Below are positions 1 through 6,004 of a stretch of DNA of 8,188 nucleotides, in pieces; position 1 is the first letter of the stretch; the number at the start of each line of letters is the position of its first letter. The DNA is from an uncultured Microbacterium sp. Its GTDB lineage: Bacteria > Actinomycetota > Actinomycetes > Actinomycetales > Microbacteriaceae. Below the pieces are notes generated by a model. The model was not told the DNA's origin. It was given only the letters and a program-made list of their open reading frames with translations, and did no database searches. The stretch lies in contig CALANM010000145.1 of NCBI GenBank assembly GCA_937926065.1, positions 1 to 8,188 on the forward strand, in the 5' to 3' direction. A program made the position numbers and the translations under genes.

Positions 1-1
1 G

Positions 2-841
2 CCCGGCGAGTCGTTCGGCCTGCTGGGGCCGAACGGCGCCGGCAAGTCGACGACCATGAAGATGATCGGCGCCGTCTCGACCCGCACGTCGGGAGACCTG
101 TCGATCCTCGGGCTCGACCCCGACCGCTACGGTCCCGAGATCCGCTCGCGCCTGGGCGTCGTCCCGCAGCAGGACAACCTCGACGGCGAGCTCAACGCGC
201 GCGAGAACCTGTACATCTACGGGCGCTATTTCGGGCTTCCCGGCAAGGTGTGCCACCAGCGCGCCGACGAGCTGCTCGCCTTCGCGCAGCTCGAGGACAA
301 GGCCAAGAACAAGGTCGACCAGCTCTCCGGCGGCATGAAGCGCCGGCTCACGATCGCTCGCGGCCTCATCAACGACCCGCGGATCCTTCTGCTCGACGAG
401 CCGACGACCGGACTCGACCCGCAGGCGCGCCACGTGCTCTGGGACCGCCTCTTCCGCTTGAAGGAGCGTGGCACGACCCTCGTGCTCACAACGCACTACA
501 TGGACGAGGCCGAGCAGCTGTGCGACCGCCTCATCGTGGTCGACAAGGGGCGGATCATGGCCGAGGGCACGCCCGCGTCGCTCATCCGGGAGCACTCCAG
601 CCGCGAGGTCGTCGAGCTGCGCTTCGGCTCCGACCGCAATGAGCAGGTCGCCGCGCAGCTCCAGGGCGTCGGCGACCGCGTCGAGGTGCTGCCCGACCGC
701 ATCCTCATCTACGCGTACGACGGCGAGGCGGTGCTCGAGCGCGTCACCGCCGACGGTCTCCACCCGATCACCAGCCTGGTGCGCCGGTCGAGCCTCGAAG
801 ACGTCTTCCTCCGTCTCACGGGAAGGTCGCTGATCGAATGA
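2..841 (+). CDS. ABC-2 exporter ATP-binding subunit, DrrA/NodI type (5'-partial)
   Basis: This is the ATP-hydrolysing subunit of an ABC-2 type exporter, acting on the cytoplasmic face of the membrane with the two permeases encoded next. The frame is open from base 2, so the true start is upstream; 279 residues are visible. In fragment numbering, Walker A is GPNGAGKST (9-17), the Q-loop lies in VVPQQDN (about 53-59), the signature is LSGGMKRR (108-115), Walker B is ILLLDEP (128-134) followed by the TTGLDP D-loop, and the switch histidine is in TTHYMDEAE (H165). The PQQDNLD segment, SGGMKRR signature and C-terminal extension after residue 180 fit the drug-resistance/NodI subfamily. Every catalytic motif is intact, so it should be an active ATPase. 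The missing part is probably a few tens of residues including the A-loop. The stop overlaps the next start (ATGA, 838-841), which implies coupled translation. The substrate cannot be read from sequence. Confidence 0.95.
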   Translation, partial: PGESFGLLGPNGAGKSTTMKMIGAVSTRTSGDLSILGLDPDRYGPEIRSRLGVVPQQDNLDGELNARENLYIYGRYFGLPGKVCHQRADELLAFAQLEDKAKNKVDQLSGGMKRRLTIARGLINDPRILLLDEPTTGLDPQARHVLWDRLFRLKERGTTLVLTTHYMDEAEQLCDRLIVVDKGRIMAEGTPASLIREHSSREVVELRFGSDRNEQVAAQLQGVGDRVEVLPDRILIYAYDGEAVLERVTADGLHPITSLVRRSSLEDVFLRLTGRSLIE

Positions 842-1713
842 GCATCGCGTCGCCGTCGTCTGCCGAGGTCTCGCTCGACGAGCTCCGCCGCGAGGCCCTC
901 GAGTGGGGCCGCAGGCCGCGTCGCTTCGGCAGCTGGTACGTCACCGAGCACATGGTGCGCGCGATGCGCGCGTACGGCTGGACGATCATCGTCGGCGCGC
1001 TGGGGCAGCCCGTCATGTACCTGCTGGGTCTTGCGATCGGCCTCGCCGCCCTCATCCAGGTGCCCGTCGTCGACCACGGGCAGGAGGTCGACTACCTCGT
1101 GTTCGTCGCGCCCGCGCTTCTGGTCACGGCGGCGATCGCCGTGGCATCCGAGGAGATGACCTATCCCGTCATGGCGGGCTTCAAGTGGCGGCGCTACTTC
1201 TATGGGTTCAACGCCTCGCCGCTCGGCAGCCCCCAGATCGCGAACGGAGTCATCGCGGGGGCCACGGCCCGCATGCTCGTCGCGGTCGCGGCCTACTACC
1301 TCTTCCTGTGGCTGTTCGACTTCTTCGTCGACACCGTGCCGCTCACGTCGACGGGCTGGCTGTCGATCGTCGCCGGCGTCGCCGCGGGACTCGCGTTCGG
1401 CATCCCGCTCATGGCGTACGCGGGCTCCCTCGAAGACGACAGGGGACAGTTCGCCCTCGTGCAGCGGTTCCTCTTCATGCCGATGTTCCTGTTCTCCGGC
1501 ACGTTCTACCCGCTCGACACGCTCCCGGTGTGGCTGCAGTGGATCGGATGGATCTCGCCGCTGTGGCACGGCGCCGAGCTCGGCCGTGTCGCCACCTACG
1601 GCGCGGCGGTCGCGCCCGGCATGGTCGTCGTCCACATCGGCTACCTGCTCGTGCTCATCGTCGTCGGCTACCTGTGGGGCCGTCGCATCTTCACCGAGAG
1701 GCTCGCGAAATGA
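838..1713 (+). CDS. ABC-2 type permease, first of a tandem pair
   Basis: This 291-residue integral membrane subunit of the exporter is of the ABC-2 (NodJ/DrrB-like) type. About six hydrophobic segments are visible, near residues 48-75, 86-105, 143-163, 172-195, 207-225 and 263-282. They follow a charged cytoplasmic N-terminus of about 45 residues. The conserved ABC-2 region is PMFLFSGTFYPL (215-226), then a short loop and PLWHGAEL (241-248), as in NodJ homologues. The ATG at 838 is chosen because it forms an ATGA overlap with the ATPase stop; a purine-rich GGGAAGG lies about 11 nt upstream. The gene overlaps the second permease by ATGA at its 3' end. It probably forms a heterodimeric channel with that permease. 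In rhizobia NodIJ exports Nod factor and in Streptomyces DrrAB exports anthracyclines, but nothing here indicates either substrate. Confidence 0.93.
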   Translation: MSIASPSSAEVSLDELRREALEWGRRPRRFGSWYVTEHMVRAMRAYGWTIIVGALGQPVMYLLGLAIGLAALIQVPVVDHGQEVDYLVFVAPALLVTAAIAVASEEMTYPVMAGFKWRRYFYGFNASPLGSPQIANGVIAGATARMLVAVAAYYLFLWLFDFFVDTVPLTSTGWLSIVAGVAAGLAFGIPLMAYAGSLEDDRGQFALVQRFLFMPMFLFSGTFYPLDTLPVWLQWIGWISPLWHGAELGRVATYGAAVAPGMVVVHIGYLLVLIVVGYLWGRRIFTERLAK

Positions 1714-2531
1714 CCGCCGTCGTCGCCGAGACCCCCGTCCGCAGCGGCGGCGTGCGTGCCCTGTGGGCGGGCAACCCCGGCGCCGTCGTGCAGCGCGGTC
1801 TGATCGCGGCGCGGTCGTCGAGCTGGGTCGTCGTGCTGTCGGGCTTCTTCGAGCCCGTGTTCTACCTGCTGTCGATGGGCATCGGCCTCGGCGCGCTCAT
1901 CGGCGACGTGCAGACGTCGCAGGGCGTCGAGATTCCTTACGCCGCCTTCATCGCGCCGGCGCTGCTCGCCGTGTCCGCCATGAACGGCGCCATCTACGAC
2001 TCGACGTGGAACGTCTTCTTCAAGCTCAACTACGGCAAGCTCTACGAGGGCATGCTCTCGACGTCGCTCGGTCCGCTCGACGTCGCCCTCGGCGAGATCC
2101 TCTACGCCCTTCTGCGCGGCCTGCTCTACGCGACGGGCTTCATGATCATCATGCAGATCATGGGGCTCAATCTCGCGTGGACCGCCGTGCTCGCCCTGCC
2201 GGCCGTGCTGCTGATCGCGTTCGGCTTCGCGAGCATCGGCATGGCGATCACGAGCTACATGAAGACGTTCCAGCACATGGACTGGATCAACTTCGTCCTG
2301 CTGCCCATGTTCCTCTTCTCGGCCACGTTCTACCCGATCTCGATCTACCCCGGTTGGGTGCAGCAGATCGTCATGGCGCTCCCGCTGTGGCACGGCGTGG
2401 AGCTCATCCGCGGACTCACCACCGGCATCCTTCACGCGGGAATGCTGTGGCACCTGCTGTACTACGTCGTCATGATCGCGATCGGACTCGTCTTCACGAC
2501 CAAGCGGCTCCGCGCCCTGTTCCTCGACTGA
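1710..2531 (+). CDS. ABC-2 type permease, second of a tandem pair (NodJ-like)
   Basis: This is a 273-residue ABC-2 membrane subunit and the last gene of the exporter operon. The start at 1710 is set by the ATGA overlap with the previous permease and by GAGAGG about 8 nt upstream. Longer readings in this frame run back into permease 1 and are shadow sequence. Hydrophobic segments lie near residues 38-65, 77-95, 131-152, 155-182, 192-212 and 246-264. The family region is PMFLFSATFYPI (199-210) and PLWHGVEL (225-232), nearly the same as in permease 1, while the two proteins differ much more elsewhere. That pattern suggests an old duplication and two specialised halves of one pore. A strong hairpin starts 27 bp after the stop and probably ends the transcript. 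The substrate is unknown. Confidence 0.94.
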   Translation: MTAVVAETPVRSGGVRALWAGNPGAVVQRGLIAARSSSWVVVLSGFFEPVFYLLSMGIGLGALIGDVQTSQGVEIPYAAFIAPALLAVSAMNGAIYDSTWNVFFKLNYGKLYEGMLSTSLGPLDVALGEILYALLRGLLYATGFMIIMQIMGLNLAWTAVLALPAVLLIAFGFASIGMAITSYMKTFQHMDWINFVLLPMFLFSATFYPISIYPGWVQQIVMALPLWHGVELIRGLTTGILHAGMLWHLLYYVVMIAIGLVFTTKRLRALFLD

Positions 2532-2557
2532 CGCCCCGCGAAACAGGCGAACACGCG

Positions 2558-2595
2558 AAGAGCGGATGCCGTCACACCGGACGGCATCCGCTCTT
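2558..2595. terminator. Bidirectional intrinsic terminator hairpin
   Basis: A perfect 16-bp inverted repeat pairs 2558-2573 with 2580-2595 around a 6-nt loop (2574-2579). It sits between two convergent genes, the second ABC permease ending at 2531 and the MHS symporter ending at 2617. The arm ends in CTCTT when read on either strand, a weak U-rich tail of the kind common in high-GC bacteria. Because the stem is symmetrical it should work for both transcripts. It contains the GGATGCCG octamer discussed in the findings. Confidence 0.88.
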
Positions 2596-2616
2596 CTGCG
2601 TGCGGGGTCAGCGGGG

Positions 2617-4077
2617 TCAGACCGTGGTCGTGACCTCTCCGTCCACGCCGATGTTGTTCTCGTAATCGACGTCCTTCGTCTCCTTCGACAGCCACAGCGA
2701 CAGGAAGGTGAGCACGGCGGATGCCGACAGGTACACGCCGACGAGCCACGGCTCGCCGCCCGCGGCAGCCCACAGGGCGACCGCGACGATCGGGGCCAGG
2801 GCGGCGCCCAGGATCGACGACACGTTGTACGAGATGGCCGAGCCGGTGTACCGCACATTCGTCGGGAACAGCTCCGGAAGGATCGCCCCCATCGGGCCGA
2901 ACGTCGCGCCCATCAGCATGAAGCCGAGCACAAGGAACGCCTGCACGAGCGCACCCGTGAACTTGGGGTCTACCTGCGGCAGCAGGAACACGTTGAACGT
3001 CAGGCCGAACACGGCGATGAGGCCCGTGACCCACATGAGCAGGCTGCGACGTCCGACCGCGTCGGCGATCGGGCCCGACAGCAGTGTGAAGATCCCGAAG
3101 AAGACGACGCCGATGATCTGCATGATCACGAAGTCGGTGTAGCCGAAGCCGAGGCCCGGCACGTACGTCGCCGCGTCGAACGCGGTGCCGGCGGACTCTG
3201 CGGCCGTCTGTGCGCCCTCCATGGTCGCCTTGGTGCCGTAGGAGAGCGTGAAGCTCGTCATCAGGTAGAAGAGCACGTAGGTCGCGAGCATGATGAACGT
3301 GCCGAGGATCAGCTGCCACCAGTGCTTGCGGATGACCTCGCCCAGCGGGAACCTGCGGATCGCGCCCGCCTTCTCGGCCGTCGAGAACGTCTCCGACTCG
3401 ACGAGCTTGAGACGCACCCACAGGCCGACGATGACCATGATCGCCGAGAACAGGAACGGCACGCGCCAGCCCCACGACAGGAACTCCTCGGAGCGCTGTG
3501 CGCCGCCGTCGGGGTGGGGGAGGGCGAAGTTGATGATGAGGAAGACGCCGTTGGCGATGATGAAGCCGATCGGAGCGCCCAGCTGCGGGAACGTGCCGTA
3601 CCAGGCGCGCTTGCCCTTGGGGGCGTTCTCGGTGGCCACGAGCGCGGCGCCCGACCACTCGCCGCCCAGCGCGAAGCCCTGGAACAGGCGCAGGATCAGC
3701 AGGAGGAGCGCGGCCCACCAGCCGATCTCGTTATACGTGGGCAGGCAGCCGATGAGGAACGTCGCGATGCCCATCGTCAGCAGCGACGCCACGAGGGTCG
3801 CCTTGCGGCCGAAGCGGTCGCCGAAGTGCCCGAAGACGACCGCGCCGATGGGGCGTGCGATCATCGCGGCGCCGAACACGGCGAACGACGAGAGCAGAGC
3901 CGTCGTCTCGTCGCCCGTGGGGAAGAAGAGGAGCGGGAAGACCAGCACCGCGGCGGTCGCATAGACGTAGAAGTCGTAGAACTCGATCGTCGTGCCGACG
4001 AGGCTCGCGGCGATGACGCGCGAGCGGGGATTGGCGGGAGTGATCGACGGGGAAGGAGGAGCGGAGGTGTGGGACAT
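2617..4077 (-). CDS. MHS-family MFS symporter (metabolite:H+ symporter)
   Basis: This is a 486-residue inner-membrane secondary transporter of the major facilitator superfamily, probably importing a small organic acid, osmolyte or related metabolite with protons. Twelve hydrophobic helices can be traced. MHS features are GTTIEFYDFYVYA at the start of TM1 (28-40), RPIGAVVFGHFGDRFGRK with motif A after TM2 (75-92, Asp87), LRLFQGFALGGEWSGA in TM4 (129-144) and the repeated motif GPIADAVGRR (335-344). The start at 4077 is chosen because homology-like sequence begins just after it. An in-frame ATG at 4209 would add 44 residues rich in Ala, Pro, Arg and His with no family character. The ribosome site before 4077 is weak (AGG, about 8 nt upstream). 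Residues 281-313 form an extra hydrophilic stretch between TM7 and TM8. Members of this family carry 2-oxoglutarate, proline/betaine, shikimate or citrate; the sequence does not choose among them. The neighbours do not suggest a substrate either. Confidence 0.92.
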   Translation of the reverse strand: MSHTSAPPSPSITPANPRSRVIAASLVGTTIEFYDFYVYATAAVLVFPLLFFPTGDETTALLSSFAVFGAAMIARPIGAVVFGHFGDRFGRKATLVASLLTMGIATFLIGCLPTYNEIGWWAALLLLILRLFQGFALGGEWSGAALVATENAPKGKRAWYGTFPQLGAPIGFIIANGVFLIINFALPHPDGGAQRSEEFLSWGWRVPFLFSAIMVIVGLWVRLKLVESETFSTAEKAGAIRRFPLGEVIRKHWWQLILGTFIMLATYVLFYLMTSFTLSYGTKATMEGAQTAAESAGTAFDAATYVPGLGFGYTDFVIMQIIGVVFFGIFTLLSGPIADAVGRRSLLMWVTGLIAVFGLTFNVFLLPQVDPKFTGALVQAFLVLGFMLMGATFGPMGAILPELFPTNVRYTGSAISYNVSSILGAALAPIVAVALWAAAGGEPWLVGVYLSASAVLTFLSLWLSKETKDVDYENNIGVDGEVTTTV

Positions 4078-4219
4078 GAGGTACCTGAAAAGACGCGGAT
4101 GGGGATGCGTGGTCCTCGTGGGGCCGAGCGGTGTCGCGCTGCGCGCGGGGTGATGCGCGGAGGCGGCTCGTGCGTCTCGGGATGCCGGTGGGGCTCCTGC
4201 GGACGACATTCCAGTGAAA

Positions 4220-4231
4220 CACCGGCCGGTG
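4220..4231. promoter_or_regulatory. Perfect 12-bp palindrome, possible operator
   Basis: CACCGGCCGGTG is a perfect self-complementary 12-mer, followed on the - strand by TTTCACTGGAAT. It lies about 140 bp upstream of the symporter start, where a promoter would be expected. A dimeric regulator could bind it, but no regulator gene is nearby, and palindromes made of GGCC are not rare in DNA of this composition. The operator role is inference. Confidence 0.3.
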
Positions 4232-4252
4232 CGCGGGGCCCCATCACGACGA

Positions 4253-4280
4253 ACCGCCCGCCGCTGATGCGACGGGCGGT
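4253..4280 (-). terminator. Probable terminator after the small membrane protein gene
   Basis: ACCGCCCG (4253-4260) pairs perfectly with CGGGCGGT (4273-4280) across a 12-nt loop, 20 bp past the stop of the small membrane protein gene. On the - strand the stem is followed by TTCGTCG, a poor U-tract. The position and GC-rich stem suit an actinobacterial intrinsic terminator, but the moderate stem and long loop keep confidence modest. Confidence 0.5.
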
Positions 4281-4300
4281 GGTGTCTGTGCGACGAACGG

Positions 4301-4651
4301 TCAGCGCCAGATGACGGCGAGGCCCGCGTTCAGGAGCGTCAGCACGCCGATGCTCCAGAAGACTGGCGCCGGGACCGACCCGGACTTGCGCTCGCGCCCG
4401 GCGCCGATGCCCAGCAGCGCGCCGATGATGATCAGCACGACGATCTTGATGCCGATCTTGGTGTAGTTGAGGTCGTGGTCGAGACCCCAGGGTGCCGACA
4501 GGACGAGACCGGCGGCCAGGGCGATGCCCAGGCCCCAGTGCATGAGGCGGGTGATGCCTCGCTTGCCGGCCGCCTCGACGACCCACGCTCCGAAGAGCAC
4601 GGCGAAGCCGACGAGGTGGACGAGGACGACAGCGTGACGCAGGATCTCCAT
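4301..4651 (-). CDS. Small four-helix integral membrane protein of unknown function
   Basis: This 116-residue protein has four hydrophobic segments, near residues 6-26, 36-53, 65-85 and 97-114, with short polar loops and little else. There is no signal peptide and no enzyme motif. It resembles small conserved actinobacterial membrane proteins that start with MEILRHAV and are usually left as hypothetical; I know no function for them. Histidines at 6, 12 and 38 lie in or next to the first two helices, a pattern that can bind heme or metal, but this is only a suggestion. The start at 4651 is chosen over an in-frame ATG at 4717 because the extra 22 residues are polar and unlike the family start. 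GAGGGG sits only 1 nt before the ATG, too close for a normal ribosome site, while a -10-like TACGCT is placed so that the mRNA could begin at the ATG. It appears to be transcribed alone. Confidence 0.8.
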   Translation of the reverse strand: MEILRHAVVLVHLVGFAVLFGAWVVEAAGKRGITRLMHWGLGIALAAGLVLSAPWGLDHDLNYTKIGIKIVVLIIIGALLGIGAGRERKSGSVPAPVFWSIGVLTLLNAGLAVIWR

Positions 4652-4658
4652 GCCCCTC

Positions 4659-4664
4659 AGCGTA
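4659..4664 (-). promoter_or_regulatory. Possible -10 element giving a leaderless mRNA
   Basis: Read on the - strand this is TACGCT, which fits the TANNNT actinobacterial -10 pattern. Its last base is 7 nt before the A of the ATG at 4651, so initiation would fall at or next to the start codon. No good -35 is visible at 17-19 nt spacing. The hexamer also lies in a short inverted repeat (4657-4669, TCAGC-GTA-GCTGA). Confidence 0.35.
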
Positions 4665-4749
4665 GCTGAAGGTGGCGCTTTCGCACCCCTGTCATCGGCG
4701 TTCTGACCCACAGTCAACCCGTGTCGGGGGTCGGCGAGAGACTGGCGGC

Positions 4750-5550
4750 ATGCTCCTCCCCGGCGACCCGCTCCCCGCGCCGCCCGACCGCGCCCCCGAC
4801 CTCGACGACGCCTTCACGGGCGACACGGTCGACTCGTCGACGTGGGTGTCGCACTATCTGCCGCAGTGGACGACGCCGGAGCGCTCCGCCGCGCGGGTGC
4901 GTCCGCTTCGGCCGGGGCTCGAGCTGCGCATCGAAGCCGATCAGCCCGACTGGCGACCCGAGGACGCGCCCCTGCGCGTGTCGAACCTTCAGACCGGCGT
5001 CTTCTCCGGGGCGGTCGGCTCCCGCCGGGGCACGCACCGGCATCGGCTCGACGGCCTCGTCGTGCGCACCGAGACTCCCGAGCGGCTCCTGTTCGCGCCG
5101 ACGGCGGGACGGGTCGACGTCACGATCACGGCATCCCGCGACGCCGGCTGCATGACGGCGGTGTGGCTCGTGGGCACCGAGCATCGCGGCGACGAAGAGG
5201 CGGGCGAGATCTGCGTGTGCGAGATCGACGCCGACGCCGTGGGCGCGACGACGCGCTCACGCACAGGGATCAAAGCGCATGCCGACCCGCGGCTCGACAC
5301 CGACATGGCAGACGTGAGTGTGCCGGTGGATGCCGGACAGCCGCACACCTGGACGGCGATCTGGGAGCAGGATCGCACGGTCATCGGCTGCGAGGGCGTC
5401 GTCGTGCGCGCGCTCGCACAGGCTCCCGCGTACCCGCTCTTCCTGATGATCGATCTGTTCGAGATCGGGCCGCCATCGGGCGGCTATCCCAAGACGGCGG
5501 CCGTGCACCGCGTTCGCGGCTGGGACCTCAGCCCGCGCGCAGCTCGTTGA
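4750..5550 (+). CDS. GH16-like beta-jelly-roll protein, altered active-site motif
   Basis: This 266-residue protein looks like a glycoside hydrolase family 16 / concanavalin A-like fold. Family-like features are AVWLVGTE (137-144), GEICVCEIDADA (152-163) on the presumed catalytic strand, RTGIKAHADPRL (171-182), the strand HTWTAIWEQDRTVIG (199-213) and YPLFLMIDLFEI (228-239). Classical GH16 enzymes have ExDxxE or ExDxE, in which the first Glu is the nucleophile and the last the acid/base. Here the two glutamates (E153, E158) remain but the middle Asp is Cys155. There is no signal peptide or membrane anchor, so it would act in the cytoplasm, which is unusual for a polysaccharide hydrolase. The start at 4750 is chosen because upstream residues are polar and unlike a family start, and GGCGAGAG lies about 9 nt before it. 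The gene overlaps ribH tail-to-tail by 23 bp. The fold assignment is fairly good; activity and substrate are unknown. Confidence 0.78.
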   Translation: MLLPGDPLPAPPDRAPDLDDAFTGDTVDSSTWVSHYLPQWTTPERSAARVRPLRPGLELRIEADQPDWRPEDAPLRVSNLQTGVFSGAVGSRRGTHRHRLDGLVVRTETPERLLFAPTAGRVDVTITASRDAGCMTAVWLVGTEHRGDEEAGEICVCEIDADAVGATTRSRTGIKAHADPRLDTDMADVSVPVDAGQPHTWTAIWEQDRTVIGCEGVVVRALAQAPAYPLFLMIDLFEIGPPSGGYPKTAAVHRVRGWDLSPRAAR

Positions 5551-6004
5551 GCACGAGCGCCGTGCGCAGCGCGGCCTCCGCCGCCTCGGCGCCCTTGTCC
5601 TCCTTCGAGCCCTCCAGCCCCGCGCGATCGAGCCCCTGCTGCTCGTCGTCGAGGGTGAGCACGCCGAAGCCGACCGGCTTCCCCGTGTCGAGGGCAACGC
5701 GCGTGAGGCCGTCGGTGGCCGCCGACGACACATACTCGAAGTGAGGCGTCCCGCCCCGGATGATCACGCCGAGCGCCACGGCGGCGTCGGCTCCGGCGTC
5801 CAGCGCCGCCTTGCACGCGACCGGGAGCTCGAACGAGCCCGGCACACGCACGAGCCGCCAGTCGGCGCCCGACGCGTCGAGCGTGCGCTGGGCGCCGGCG
5901 ATGAGGCCGTCGGTGATCGTGTCGTGCCAGGAGCCGGCCACGACGACGACCTTCAGGCCGGTCGCGTCGATCTTCTGCGCCTCGGGTGCTCCGTGTCCGC
6001 TCAT
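5528..6004 (-). CDS. ribH: 6,7-dimethyl-8-ribityllumazine synthase
   Basis: Lumazine synthase condenses 5-amino-6-ribitylaminouracil with 3,4-dihydroxy-2-butanone 4-phosphate, the next-to-last step of riboflavin synthesis, in the cytoplasm. The 158-residue length is normal for the family. Diagnostic parts are VVAGSWHD (21-28, aromatic W26 at the substrate site), VPGSFELP (54-61), ALGVIIRGGTPHFEYV (77-92) with the catalytic His88, and the LDRAG segment with Arg127, matching the phosphate-binding Arg of the Bacillus enzyme. The N-terminus (about 15 residues) is polar and probably flexible. The start at 6004 is fixed by the ATGA overlap with ribBA and a good ribosome site. The frame stays open far upstream, but that part is out-of-frame ribBA. 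It is the last gene of the operon; its 3' end runs 23 bp into the convergent GH16-like gene. Confidence 0.97.
   Translation of the reverse strand: MSGHGAPEAQKIDATGLKVVVVAGSWHDTITDGLIAGAQRTLDASGADWRLVRVPGSFELPVACKAALDAGADAAVALGVIIRGGTPHFEYVSSAATDGLTRVALDTGKPVGFGVLTLDDEQQGLDRAGLEGSKEDKGAEAAEAALRTALVLNELRAG

Larger units (their letters stand above)
4078..4300. other. Intergenic spacer upstream of the MHS symporter
   Basis: This 223-bp stretch has no supported gene. It should hold the end of the upstream small-protein transcript and the promoter and leader of the symporter gene. It contains a hairpin (4253-4280), a perfect 12-bp palindrome (4220-4231) and GGGGCCCC (4235-4242). I could not find a convincing -35/-10 pair on the - strand. 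TGGAAT, just downstream of the palindrome in the direction of transcription, is the nearest -10-like hexamer, but it lacks the usual A at position 2. Confidence 0.6.

Noticed and set aside
903..1709. In-frame upstream extension of the second ABC permease
   Set aside because: It is Arg/Ala-rich shadow sequence of permease 1; the ATGA-coupled start at 1710 is far better supported.
1..2531. Nodulation factor exporter (nodI/nodJ)
   Set aside because: The subunits are NodIJ-like in sequence, but the host appears to be an actinobacterium and no nod genes are present, so the gene names would mislead.
4078..4209. Alternative start of the MHS symporter at 4209
   Set aside because: The added 44 residues are low-complexity Ala/Pro/Arg sequence before a normal MHS N-terminus.
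4247..4298. Direct repeat CGACGAAC at 4247-4254 and 4291-4298
   Set aside because: Only 8 bp and made of words common in this genome; no sign of a mobile element or attachment site.
2566..4314. Long + strand open frame (582 codons) across the MHS symporter gene
   Set aside because: It is antisense to a well-supported transporter, its product is rich in Arg, Glu, Asp and His with no domain, and such frames arise from third-position G/C bias.
5518..5533. Small hairpin GGCTG...CAGCC at the ribH / GH16-like junction as a terminator
   Set aside because: Only 5 bp of stem with a 6-nt loop and no U-tract; too weak to call.
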